Shown: positions 35,263 through 44,206 of the stretch, one piece after another
Layout of the letters: every line of letters starts with the position of its first letter
Position numbering within the stretch: position 1 is the stretch's first letter
Source of the DNA: JAJFKX01 sp965230265
Lineage (GTDB): Bacteria; Pseudomonadota; Gammaproteobacteria; Xanthomonadales; Wenzhouxiangellaceae
Reading direction: 5' to 3'
NCBI GenBank assembly: GCA_965230265.1
Contig: OZ245999.1
Span: 1,364,001-1,428,000, forward strand
Length of the DNA stretch: 64,000 nucleotides
Position numbers and translations under genes: made by a program
Notes under the pieces: model-generated
What the model was told of the DNA's origin: nothing
Database searches by the model: none
Seen by the model: only the letters and a program-made list of their open reading frames with translations

Positions 35263-38200
35263 CTAAAATTTCAGATTAACACTTTTAACAACATCCAAAT
35301 TTCGCAAAGCAGCGACCATCTCCGCGCTCGGCTTAACTCTCCAGTCTGCTCCGAAATGCAGGCGTGAACTGACGTCATTGCGCATCACGTCAGCGATAAC
35401 CTCTGCTTTGCCATTGAGGTACGGTAATAAAGTGGCTTTGAGTTGCCTGCCAAAGTCATTAGGCGGATTGCAGACATTGATGTGTAAGGCTTTAACGAAG
35501 TTATTACGGGCCTGGTTTAGGTCCATGACATTTTTAGCGACCATGCGATAGCCGCCACTAAAATTATCAACGCCTACATCGCCGCTGACCACAATAATCT
35601 GATCACGCACCAAATGGTCGGCCACGCGATTAAATACTTCTTCAAATACGGCCACTTCCATTCGGCCGGTACCATCATCGATAGCGATAAATGCGCCACG
35701 CCCCGGGCGTCTGCGTACCGCCATAATCAGAGCGCAAATGGTGGCGTCTTTTAGGTTTTGTTTTTGATCATTGGGAACGCGATCATCCAGTTTTTGTAAT
35801 GGACAGGTAATAAACTGACTGATTTCTTGACGGTGTTCATCCAGTGGGTGACCGGTCAGATACAAACCCAGTGTTTCACGCTCTGCACCCAGCCTTTGGG
35901 CTTCGGTCCAGCGTTGCTGCTGTGCACTGGCATCGGCTGATGGTGGAGGCTCATGTTTGGGTGTTTCGGATAATCCGCCAAACAAACCAGCTTGGCCGCT
36001 TTCGCGGTCTTTTTGCACCTGTTCCGCTGCATGGACTGCCGGTCCGAGCTCTGCCATCAGTTGTGCTTGATTATCACTAATCGGCGTCATGGCCCCGGCT
36101 TTGATCAACGCCTCCATGGTGCGGCGATTGACTTTGCGTAAATCCAATTGGCAACAGAACTGTGCCAGAGTGGGTTGTTTTTTATGATCTTTTCGGCTTT
36201 CGATAATTGCATCAATGGCGCTGTGACCCACACCTTTAATGGCACCCAGGCCGAATCGAATGGCGCCGTTTTCGACGACAAATTTGTAGCTGGAACACAG
36301 GACATCGGGTGGCAGTATTTCTAGCCCGAGCTGTCGGCAATCATCAATAAGATTGGCAATCTTGTCGCTGTCATCCAAATCAGCGGACAGCACAGCGGCC
36401 ATAAACTCAGCCGGGTAGTGGGCTTTTAAATAGGCAGTTTGATAGGCAAGCAGCGCATATGCAGCAGAATGGGATTTGTTGAAACCATAACCGGCAAAGG
36501 TTTCCATTAAGTCGAAAATCCGGTTGGCCAGTGCTTCATCAACGTCGTTTTTGCCAGAGCCTTCGACAAAAATCACACGTTGTTTGGCCATTTCAGCCGG
36601 TTTCTTCTTGCCCATTGCGCGCCGCAATAAATCGGCAGCACCCAGGCTGTAGCCGGCCAGCACCTGGGCAATCTGCATCACTTGTTCTTGATACAAAATA
36701 ACGCCGTAAGTGGGTTTAAGAATCGGTTCCAAAGCAGGGTGAGGGTAAACCACCCGTGAGCGGCCATGTTTGCGATCTATATAATCGCCCACCATCCCTG
36801 ATTCCAATGGGCCAGGGCGAAACAGTGCAACCAGCGCAACAATATCGGCAAAGCTGTCTGGCTGCAGTTTGCGGATCAGGTCTTTCATGCCGCGAGATTC
36901 CAGCTGGAATACAGCGGTGGTTTGACAGGCACACAGCAGTCTAAAGCTGGCCGGATCATCCAAAGGTATTTTATCCAGGTCCAGTGCGGCCTCACCTTCG
37001 TTGGCCCGACGAGCATTGATGTTTTGCATCGCCCAATGAATCAGAGTCAACGTACGCAGGCCTAAAAAGTCGAACTTGACCAGGCCGATAGCCTCGACGT
37101 CGTCTTTGTCGAGCTGACTGACGGCGCTGGCGTCCGGTTCGTTATACAGCGCAGTAAAGTCGGTCAAGTGACTGGGTGCGATCACCACACCGCCGGCATG
37201 TTTGCCGGCGTTGCGGGTTAAGCCTTCTAACTCCAGCGCCTGATCCAGAATCCCGCGAACTTCGTCTTCTTCCTCATAGCGTTGACGTAACTGGGGTTCT
37301 TCTTTTAATGCCTTGGTCAGGGTCATATCCAGCGCAGGCGGTATCAGCTTGGCGATGCTGTCCACAAAGCCATAACCATGCCCCAGGACACGGCCGGTAT
37401 CGCGCACCACTGCCTTGGCATTCATTTTGCCGAAGGTGATGATCTGGCTAACCTGGTCATGTCCGTAGGTATCAGCAACGTACTCAATCACCTTGTCACG
37501 CTGCTCCATGCAAAAATCGATATCAAAATCGGGCATGGAGACGCGTTCGGGGTTTAAAAAACGTTCAAACAGCAGCTCGTATTCCAGAGGGTCCAGATCG
37601 GTGATGTTCAACACCCAGGCAATCACTGAGCCGGCACCCGAGCCACGTCCAGGCCCCACGGGAATGTCATTGCGCTTGGCCCAGCGCACAAAGTCAGCAA
37701 CCACCAGAAAATACCCTGGAAAGCCCATCTGGTTGATGACTTTCAGCTCGTGGACCAGTCGGTCTTCATAATCCTGTCGGGTATAACCGTCGGCCACACC
37801 ATGTTTTTCCAGGCGGTTATCCAGCCCTTCCCGCGATGCCTGTTCCAGGTAGGCTTCAGAACCGATATCTGCAGCGGCGGGGTAGGCGGGCAAGACATAA
37901 TTGCCAAACTCGATTTCCAGGTTGCAGCGTTGTGCGATGGCGACAGTATTGTCCAATACCTGAGGCAGGTCGGCGAAGACTTCGGCCATTTCCTCGGATG
38001 AGCGCAGATATTGCTGTGGGGTATAGTTTTTGGGACGGCGGTTATCGTCCAACAACCGGCCCTGATGAATACAGGTTCGAGCTTCATGCGCCTGAAACTG
38101 TTCGGTCCTTAAGAAACGCACCTCATTGGTAGCGACCACCGGGCAGCTAGCATCTGCTGCCAGGCTTAGCATACGGTTGGCATATTCATTCTCACGCGGT

Positions 38201-38736
38201 AAGCCAATGCGACTCATTTGCAGAACAAAGCGATCATCAAAGTGTTGCTGGTAATCATCCAGCAGACGGCGTGCCTGTTCAGGTTGAACAGAAAGCAGTT
38301 TTTGACCAATGTCACCCTGCATTCCGCCACTTAAGGCAATCAGCCCCTGATGGTATTCAAACAACTGCTCTTTGGTGACGTACACCCGTTCACGAGACGT
38401 GCTTTGACGGTAGCTTAAGCTGAGGATGCGGCAAAGATTGAGGTAACCTTGGTGGTTCTGGCACAACAATCCCAATTTATAGCCGCCAGATTGTTGCTCA
38501 GTGTCATCAAATATTCGAATCTCAGCCCCTAAAATGGGTTTAATGCCATGTTTTAGCGCGGCGCGATAGAACTTGACCATCGCAAATACGTTGCAATGAT
38601 CAGTCATCGCTACCGCCGGCATGCCCAGCTCCACCAGGCGCGGCATCAGCCTGGGAATGCGGATCAGGCTGTCATGCAGCGAATATTCACTGTGCAGGCC
38701 AAGATGGATAAAATGGTTTTCAGGTCGGTCGGTCAC
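35263..38736 (-). CDS. dnaE: DNA polymerase III subunit alpha
   Basis: Replicative polymerase of 1157 residues (E. coli 1160). It has an N-terminal PHP domain (FIHLGLHSEYSLHDSL, VAMTDHCNVFAMVKF), the palm active site PDFDIDFCMEQRDKVIEY near residue 400, the fingers and HhH region, an OB domain near the C-terminus and a clamp-binding motif of the QxxLF type (QAGLF) around residue 925. It is on the minus strand, downstream of the export operon, with about 145 bases between. The usual accA and rnhB neighbours are absent. Confidence 0.97.
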   Translation of the reverse strand: MTDRPENHFIHLGLHSEYSLHDSLIRIPRLMPRLVELGMPAVAMTDHCNVFAMVKFYRAALKHGIKPILGAEIRIFDDTEQQSGGYKLGLLCQNHQGYLNLCRILSLSYRQSTSRERVYVTKEQLFEYHQGLIALSGGMQGDIGQKLLSVQPEQARRLLDDYQQHFDDRFVLQMSRIGLPRENEYANRMLSLAADASCPVVATNEVRFLRTEQFQAHEARTCIHQGRLLDDNRRPKNYTPQQYLRSSEEMAEVFADLPQVLDNTVAIAQRCNLEIEFGNYVLPAYPAAADIGSEAYLEQASREGLDNRLEKHGVADGYTRQDYEDRLVHELKVINQMGFPGYFLVVADFVRWAKRNDIPVGPGRGSGAGSVIAWVLNITDLDPLEYELLFERFLNPERVSMPDFDIDFCMEQRDKVIEYVADTYGHDQVSQIITFGKMNAKAVVRDTGRVLGHGYGFVDSIAKLIPPALDMTLTKALKEEPQLRQRYEEEDEVRGILDQALELEGLTRNAGKHAGGVVIAPSHLTDFTALYNEPDASAVSQLDKDDVEAIGLVKFDFLGLRTLTLIHWAMQNINARRANEGEAALDLDKIPLDDPASFRLLCACQTTAVFQLESRGMKDLIRKLQPDSFADIVALVALFRPGPLESGMVGDYIDRKHGRSRVVYPHPALEPILKPTYGVILYQEQVMQIAQVLAGYSLGAADLLRRAMGKKKPAEMAKQRVIFVEGSGKNDVDEALANRIFDLMETFAGYGFNKSHSAAYALLAYQTAYLKAHYPAEFMAAVLSADLDDSDKIANLIDDCRQLGLEILPPDVLCSSYKFVVENGAIRFGLGAIKGVGHSAIDAIIESRKDHKKQPTLAQFCCQLDLRKVNRRTMEALIKAGAMTPISDNQAQLMAELGPAVHAAEQVQKDRESGQAGLFGGLSETPKHEPPPSADASAQQQRWTEAQRLGAERETLGLYLTGHPLDEHRQEISQFITCPLQKLDDRVPNDQKQNLKDATICALIMAVRRRPGRGAFIAIDDGTGRMEVAVFEEVFNRVADHLVRDQIIVVSGDVGVDNFSGGYRMVAKNVMDLNQARNNFVKALHINVCNPPNDFGRQLKATLLPYLNGKAEVIADVMRNDVSSRLHFGADWRVKPSAEMVAALRNLDVVKSVNLKF

Positions 38737-38881
38737 GGTGGAGATTCTAGCAGCAAAGCGGGCATGGATTAACCACCGGTTTTTCAGAATGAGGACAAGT
38801 CCAGGTTCGACGGTATAAGTCCCTGTAACTGAACCTGTTCAGATACCAGCATACCCGTTATTAGTACTAACGATCGGGTTG

Positions 38882-40294
38882 CTAGGTTTCTAATCCGAGC
38901 TGATCGATATTCACTGTTGCCGCAAAATACGCCGCCAGCGAAATACGGTACTGCTCCTGTGAAAGAATATTGCGGATGATGGCATCGGCAGTATTTTCTT
39001 CACGAATGTTAAGCAGAAAAAAATCACTGGCGCCATTATCAAAACGCTTATTCTCGGCTGCTTGCATGATTTGGGCCTGCTCAACCTCTTGTTCGGTAAT
39101 TTCAACCAACCTTCGTGCTGCCTGAACATCATTGGCAAGGTTCATGATCTCTATTTCCAATTGCTCATTGATGATCTGTTGCCGATAACCCAATTCGTCT
39201 ATTTTGGCTCTGGCCTTGGCAACTGTAGAGCGGGCCTGGGTTCGTTCCAGTGGCAGCGTAAAGGTCAGGCCGAGAATGACGTCGGTGCCTTCACGTGTAA
39301 TGCTGCCGGTTCCAAAATCCCTGGATACTTCAATATTGAAGTCAAGTTGCGGTTGCATCAGGTTTTGTCCTTGGCGCAAGTCTGCCTGTGCCAGTTCGAT
39401 CTGATTTTCGACGATCAGTGTTTCAGGCCTTAGCTGTTCTGCACGCAATAAATCACCTTCCAAGTTGGTTAACGCTGGCACACTTTGTTCTGGGAAAAAA
39501 TCAGGTAACTGTTGCAGCACAGGGGTGATCGATTGGCCCTGATTATCTCGATAATAAAAGGAAAGCTTTTGTGAGTTATGGTTAAAAGCCCGCATGGCTT
39601 CATTGACCAGTGTTTCCCGTTTGAGGATATTCTGACGATTTTCATTAAGGAAAATCTCTGCCAGGTCACCTTGTGAGACTCGGCGTTGAAAAGCTATCTG
39701 ACGGTCATTGGCCAGGTTCAGCAGGTTTTGGTAAGCCCCTAATACCAATCCAGAAGCCAGCCATTGCTGGTATTGAGTCATCGCTTGATATTGAACCTTC
39801 ACACGGCTTAATTGCAGCTCATAAGTGGCACGATCGCGTGATAACCGAGTGCTGATCAGGTTATACCGTGTTTGATCAAAGTCGCGGTTTTGTAACAATG
39901 ACAAAGCCACTCCGGCCTTTAACTCGCCCTGGCTGTTAGTGAATAGAATGTCTTCATAAATAGGAAAATCACCACTGGATATGCGATAGCCAGCATACAG
40001 GCGGGTGTTCAACCCAGGTAAGCGTTGTTGAATTTGAGTGTCAGTGATGGTGCCATCCCAAAAGCCGCTGACCCGGGCACGTGATTGATTCACCAGCGTT
40101 AGATCGAATGTTCCATAAGCACCACGTTCTTCAGCCAGTGCCACTTGTTGTGCTGCAATGCGTTCCAGCAGCAGTGGTGTGTGTTGGCGGGCGCTGTTAA
40201 GAACGGTAGATAGCTCTAATGGCTGAGCTGTTACTGAGTTCGCGTAACTTATTAATAGGGCGAACACGCCGATCAAATTAAATGGCTTATTCAT
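38882..40294 (-). CDS. TolC family outer membrane channel protein
   Basis: 470 residues with signal peptide (LIGVFALLISYANSVTAQ) and the TolC architecture of two homologous halves with long helices: LELSTVLNSARQHTPLLLER, a central NLANDRQIAFQRRVSQGDL, then LRPETLIVENQIELAQADL and DFNIEVSRDFG in the beta-barrel strands. It is the final gene of a three-gene export operon; its start overlaps the stop of the HlyD-like gene by eight bases. It provides the outer-membrane exit duct. Confidence 0.9.
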   Translation of the reverse strand: MNKPFNLIGVFALLISYANSVTAQPLELSTVLNSARQHTPLLLERIAAQQVALAEERGAYGTFDLTLVNQSRARVSGFWDGTITDTQIQQRLPGLNTRLYAGYRISSGDFPIYEDILFTNSQGELKAGVALSLLQNRDFDQTRYNLISTRLSRDRATYELQLSRVKVQYQAMTQYQQWLASGLVLGAYQNLLNLANDRQIAFQRRVSQGDLAEIFLNENRQNILKRETLVNEAMRAFNHNSQKLSFYYRDNQGQSITPVLQQLPDFFPEQSVPALTNLEGDLLRAEQLRPETLIVENQIELAQADLRQGQNLMQPQLDFNIEVSRDFGTGSITREGTDVILGLTFTLPLERTQARSTVAKARAKIDELGYRQQIINEQLEIEIMNLANDVQAARRLVEITEQEVEQAQIMQAAENKRFDNGASDFFLLNIREENTADAIIRNILSQEQYRISLAAYFAATVNIDQLGLET

Positions 40295-41324
40295 TGTTCA
40301 ATAACTGTGCAGGTTGACCAGTAAAGTTTGGGGGGAAGTTATTCATCCGTCTCCATAGTTCGTAGCCCAGTGTGACCGTATCCAGAAGAATCCAGCCACG
40401 GGCCTTGGCGCCAAAGCGAACGAAACCTTGCTCCGGCCAGGGTTGTTCACTTGGTGCTTCGGTGACCAGAACGCGGAAGCGTCCATCTAGCTGTGCCGAT
40501 TGATCGACCACTGCCACCACGCCTGGAAAGGTTCCGATGGCTATGGACGGCCAGCCGCTAAACTGAACAGCAGGCCAGCCTTCAAATTGGATACGTACTT
40601 TTCTGCCAGGTGTGACCAGTGGAATATCGCGACCATCGATATACAACTCGATTGAGCGTTTGGCATTGGCGGGAATAAAGGTTGCCAGGGTTTGTCCTTC
40701 CTTGACTGCTGTGGCGGTATCGCCAGAAATCAGTTGCAGGATAGTGCCATCACGCGGTGCCACCACTTCTTGTATGGATTGCCGGGAAAGGTTGACATCG
40801 GCTTGGTTTAAGTCAGATGTTGCCTGGGCCTGCTGAACCCGCATTTCTTCTAGCCGAATCCGGGCATTCTCGTATTGCAATCGGGCGACCAGACCCTCTT
40901 CGTACAGCGCTTCTTGTCGGTTATAGTCCAGTTCTGCCGTCTGTGTGGCTATTCGAGCAGCATCCAGTTTGCGTGCCTGGGTGGCTCGTTCAGCCTCCAG
41001 TCGTTCAATCAGCAAGGGGTCGTTATCAATGATTTTAACGATCAAATCACCGGCTTTAACCTGTGCACCATCACGCACGTACCACTGTTCAATTCGGCCG
41101 GAAACCAGCGCATGGATCTCCTGTACCCGATCGCGAGGGTCTAGCGAGGTAATTTGACCATTTCCAGAAGTGGTTTGTACCCAGGGGGTAACAGCCAGCA
41201 ATGCGGTGGTTAGTACAAGCCCCAGCAAAATCAGCCATGCCATAACGCGAACTGGCCGGGGGATACGAATCGCATGCAAGGTTGGAAAAGCTGCGTGGTA
41301 ACGCTCTGACTGACTATCAATCAT
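40287..41324 (-). CDS. HlyD-type periplasmic adaptor
   Basis: A 345-residue membrane fusion protein: an N-terminal membrane helix (MAWLILLGLVLTTALLAV), a lipoyl/biotinyl-like half domain (GRIEQWYVRDGAQVKAGD), a coiled coil rich in Ala, Arg and Glu (residues about 110-180, RLEAERATQARKLDAARI), the second lipoyl half VVAPRDGTILQLISGD and a beta-barrel region. It links the inner-membrane ABC protein to the TolC-like channel. Overlaps both neighbours by eight bases. Confidence 0.92.
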   Translation of the reverse strand: MIDSQSERYHAAFPTLHAIRIPRPVRVMAWLILLGLVLTTALLAVTPWVQTTSGNGQITSLDPRDRVQEIHALVSGRIEQWYVRDGAQVKAGDLIVKIIDNDPLLIERLEAERATQARKLDAARIATQTAELDYNRQEALYEEGLVARLQYENARIRLEEMRVQQAQATSDLNQADVNLSRQSIQEVVAPRDGTILQLISGDTATAVKEGQTLATFIPANAKRSIELYIDGRDIPLVTPGRKVRIQFEGWPAVQFSGWPSIAIGTFPGVVAVVDQSAQLDGRFRVLVTEAPSEQPWPEQGFVRFGAKARGWILLDTVTLGYELWRRMNNFPPNFTGQPAQLLNNE

Positions 41325-43008
41325 GAGGATGTTGCTCGTTAACTATTGATGGGGCCTGTGCCGTAATGGTTGAACGGTTGTGCGTGATTTCAAGCCGATG
41401 AGTCCAGATAGATAAACCCACATGTCGGGTAAATGCGATGAGCGACATATTGGGTCGTATGCGCATGCATAGTTGGATTAAGCTTTGATAGGTTGTGCTA
41501 TCCAGTGAATCAAACATATCGGAGACAACCAATACTCGGGGGTTTGATAGCACAGCCGCTGCCAGTCTTAGATACATGGTCTGGTTTCGAGAAAGCACGG
41601 TTGCTGTTTTTGTCAGGATGGTTTCCCAGCCATGCGGTAGATGATCAATAATCTGATCCAACCCAAAAACAGCCAACACCTCCCTTTGTTCTGCCCGGTG
41701 ACTGGAAGGGTTGGCCAGCGTTAGGTAATCATTGATACTGCACTCTACAATGCTGAGCCTGTCCAGTACGGTGATGGCCTGCCTTAACTCCATTTTTTGT
41801 AACTGTGTTATGTCTTGATCGCCCAGCAGGATTTGTCCTTGGTCAGGCTGTTGATAGCGCTTTAATAGATTCGTGAAAGTTTTTTGTATCTTATGTGTCT
41901 CCGCGTTTGCCAATACATAACTGGCATTCGGTATTTCCAGGTCCATATGCAAAGCGTCGTTATTTCGTGTGGCGCTGCTCACATTGCAAAAACGCACTGC
42001 CAGTTGTTTGCTGTCAATGGTTTGTGAACCTTTTGCTTCTTCTAATGGCAGGCGTAAAAACAGGCTGAGCTCTTCTATCGCAGCGCATAAGTCATAAAAA
42101 TTATCGAGATAAATATTGGCTTGAGAAAGACCAAAAAAAATAGCGGTCATGATCAGTTCTGCCGCAACCAGTTGGCCGAGTGTCAGCTCACCAATGATAA
42201 CCAGCCACCCACCCAGCCCCAGCAGAGATGCGCTGGCCAGAGCATACAAGGCCAGCAATACAAGTGTCTGAGAAAAAGTCTTTCTGAAATGCTTGCCGTG
42301 TGCCTGGACGTAGTCAGCTGTCAGTGTCTCTGTTTTTTCCAGTGCGTAACCTTCATGCCTGCGGGAGCGGAAAAAGCCATTGTTTTCAGCCAGCTGTTGA
42401 AGCCACTCTGCCGTTTGATATTTGGCATGAGACAGTGCGATGCCCGTGTTGATGGCTCTTGGTCCCCATATGCGCCAGGTCAAGTACAGCAATAGCACAA
42501 TGCCGATATTGAATATTAGAAAAACCGGGTGATACAGCGAGACCACAGTAAAACCGACCAGGGCCTGCAACAACAGCGAGCATCCACCGATCAATAATAT
42601 CGGCATGGTTTTCTGCACAGTCATGATGTCGAAATATCGATTAAAAATGGCATGCCGATTGTGTTCTTCAAAGTGCTGATGCTGAGAGTGGATCGCTCGC
42701 AACACAATATCGCTGGTCAAACGCGCATAAATCCGGCGTCTGAAGATTTCCATGGTGTAGGTGCGCAGAGCTGTCAGCAGCCCTGAAACCGTGAGCAAAA
42801 TAAGCAGAAGAACTGCCAGAACAACGACCGATTGAACCAACGCAGTGTTGGCCACTGTACTGATTAGCGTTTGTACTGAAATGGGTACAGCCAATGTTAA
42901 TAAACTGATGGCTACAGTGTAGATAATGGTCAACCGATAGAACGCACTGTCTGGTGTTAGCAGTGCATTAAAGTAACCAGCCAGCTCACCGGGCTTTAGC
43001 GTATGCAT
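41317..43008 (-). CDS. ABC exporter with degenerate ATP-binding domain
   Basis: 563 residues: a six-helix exporter membrane domain (YTVAISLLTLAVPISVQTL onwards, residues about 20-300) fused to an ABC-type domain with no C39 peptidase. In that domain the expected P-loop reads ETHKIQKT, keeping Lys-Thr but none of the glycines; the Q-loop glutamine is replaced (VLDRLSI); the signature is LSRNQ instead of LSGGQ; and Walker B is VVSDMF, with Ser where the Asp should be and Asp in place of the catalytic Glu. The D-loop SLD survives. The frame is intact. Either it does not hydrolyse ATP or it works with another protein. First gene of the ABC-HlyD-TolC operon. Confidence 0.85.
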   Translation of the reverse strand: MHTLKPGELAGYFNALLTPDSAFYRLTIIYTVAISLLTLAVPISVQTLISTVANTALVQSVVVLAVLLLILLTVSGLLTALRTYTMEIFRRRIYARLTSDIVLRAIHSQHQHFEEHNRHAIFNRYFDIMTVQKTMPILLIGGCSLLLQALVGFTVVSLYHPVFLIFNIGIVLLLYLTWRIWGPRAINTGIALSHAKYQTAEWLQQLAENNGFFRSRRHEGYALEKTETLTADYVQAHGKHFRKTFSQTLVLLALYALASASLLGLGGWLVIIGELTLGQLVAAELIMTAIFFGLSQANIYLDNFYDLCAAIEELSLFLRLPLEEAKGSQTIDSKQLAVRFCNVSSATRNNDALHMDLEIPNASYVLANAETHKIQKTFTNLLKRYQQPDQGQILLGDQDITQLQKMELRQAITVLDRLSIVECSINDYLTLANPSSHRAEQREVLAVFGLDQIIDHLPHGWETILTKTATVLSRNQTMYLRLAAAVLSNPRVLVVSDMFDSLDSTTYQSLIQLCMRIRPNMSLIAFTRHVGLSIWTHRLEITHNRSTITAQAPSIVNEQHPHD

Positions 43009-43010
43009 TG

Positions 43011-43183
43011 AATATATAAACCCATATCAAAAATTCTGCTGTATTTTTGCAGGCATTCGGATCGAATTTCAATAGCAAAATGCAGGTTTAAATATATAAA
43101 TTGATAGCTAAAATCTATCAAATGATGAACGCTGATACGGGCCAAAATCAAGGCATAATGTTGTTTCATCAAGAATATATAAA
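43011..43183. repeat. Three direct copies of AATATATAAA
   Basis: Exact copies at 43011-43020, 43091-43100 and 43174-43183, spaced 80 and 83 bases. They sit upstream of the ABC operon. They could be binding sites or simply AT-rich promoter-like words. Confidence 0.55.
43101..43121. repeat. 7-bp inverted repeat, candidate operator
   Basis: TTGATAG (43101-43107) and CTATCAA (43115-43121) flank a 7-base spacer, directly adjoining the middle AATATATAAA copy. This spacing suits a dimeric regulator or a small RNA hairpin. Confidence 0.4.
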
Positions 43184-43390
43184 GCAGGCCGGCCGTTGAG
43201 ATTAAAACCACTGAAAGGTGCGGTCTTAGCCGTACCAAACCCAAGTAGAGCAAGTATGATCCATTTTTCGGTGACAGGCTTTGGCTGTCTTAGTGGTGAT
43301 ATAGCATTGAATGCAATACCATGCGACTGATAGGGTCAGGTTGGAATGCCACGTTGACTCCTGATTAACCATCATTGGCTCAAAAAGAAT

Positions 43391-43933
43391 ATGACTTTAA
43401 AACACAACTTTGAATTAATGGCGCAATATAACCAGTGGATGAATAATAAAATTTATCGTTCACTAACAAAGCTGGATAGTGCGGCATTACATCGTCAGCG
43501 TGGGGCGTATTTTGGTTCCATATCCGGAACACTGAACCATACCTTGGTTGGGGATTACTTGTGGCTAAAACGGTTCCTCAATCATCCGAGCAATTTCAAA
43601 TCGTTGCACTCTATTAAAAACCTGCATGAAGTTGATGATCTGGCAAAGACTCTGCACGCTGAAATCGCTGCTTTGTATCAAGCGCGTCAGCAAACCGATG
43701 CAATGATTGTTAATTTAATTAATGAGACCACAGAGCAAGATTACACACGTACATTGCATTACCATGATATGGCTGGAACGCCAATAGCCAAGTCGTTTGC
43801 TTATTTACTCCAGCATTTTTTCAATCACCAAACCCATCATCGCGGGCAGATCAGTACTTTGCTCAATCAAATCGGTATTGATATAGGAGTGACGGATTTG
43901 CTGGCAATTATTCCGGATGTCGAGACAGTATGA
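43391..43933 (+). CDS. DinB family metal-dependent protein
   Basis: 180 residues with the four-helix DinB fold. The likely metal ligands are His50 (SGTLNHTLVGD), His146 and His150 (FFNHQTHHRGQIS), the usual triad. DinB proteins include mycothiol- and bacillithiol-dependent transferases; most, as here, have no assigned reaction. Own transcription unit, divergent from the export operon. Confidence 0.85.
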   Translation: MTLKHNFELMAQYNQWMNNKIYRSLTKLDSAALHRQRGAYFGSISGTLNHTLVGDYLWLKRFLNHPSNFKSLHSIKNLHEVDDLAKTLHAEIAALYQARQQTDAMIVNLINETTEQDYTRTLHYHDMAGTPIAKSFAYLLQHFFNHQTHHRGQISTLLNQIGIDIGVTDLLAIIPDVETV

Positions 43934-44028
43934 TCGATGATTTGAGGTAATCGTCACTATCACAGTTTATCCACTACACAAAGCCTTGTATGCTACCCGT
44001 GTTTCTGTTAGATTTTCGCGGCTTGGCG

Positions 44029-44105
44029 GGGCGATTAGCTCAGTTGGTTAGAGCGCTGTCTTGACATGGCAGAGGTCACTGGTTCAAATCCAGTATCGCC
44101 CACCA
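44029..44105 (+). tRNA. tRNA-Val (GAC anticodon)
   Basis: Cloverleaf: acceptor GGGCGAT pairs with ATCGCCC; D arm with AGTTGGTTA; anticodon stem CTGTC/GGCAG around a TTGACAT loop with anticodon GAC at 44063-44065; T arm ACTGG/CCAGT with TTCAAAT. The CCA end is encoded (44103-44105). No integrase lies nearby. Confidence 0.95.
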
Positions 44106-44206
44106 CTTCGTTTACCGATCATCAGGTCCAAAGCGTGCCTGATGTAGGCCAGATACGAGTCTCGCGTAGAGCCATTCGACAAGAATTAATCCGCAAGGAA
44201 TGACAC

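Larger units (their letters stand above)
43009..43390. other. Intergenic control region of the export operon and dinB-like gene
   Basis: 382 bases between the ABC gene (minus) and the DinB-like gene (plus), so promoters for both are expected here. It is AT-rich, contains three copies of AATATATAAA and a palindrome (listed separately). No coding frame was accepted. Confidence 0.6.

Noticed and set aside
42996..43253. An 85-residue minus-strand frame upstream of the ABC gene
   Set aside because: It spans the AT-rich control region with its three repeats and overlaps the ABC start; composition looks like translated promoter DNA.
44029..44105. tRNA-Val as an integration site
   Set aside because: No integrase or repeated tRNA 3' end was seen; the following gene is thrS.
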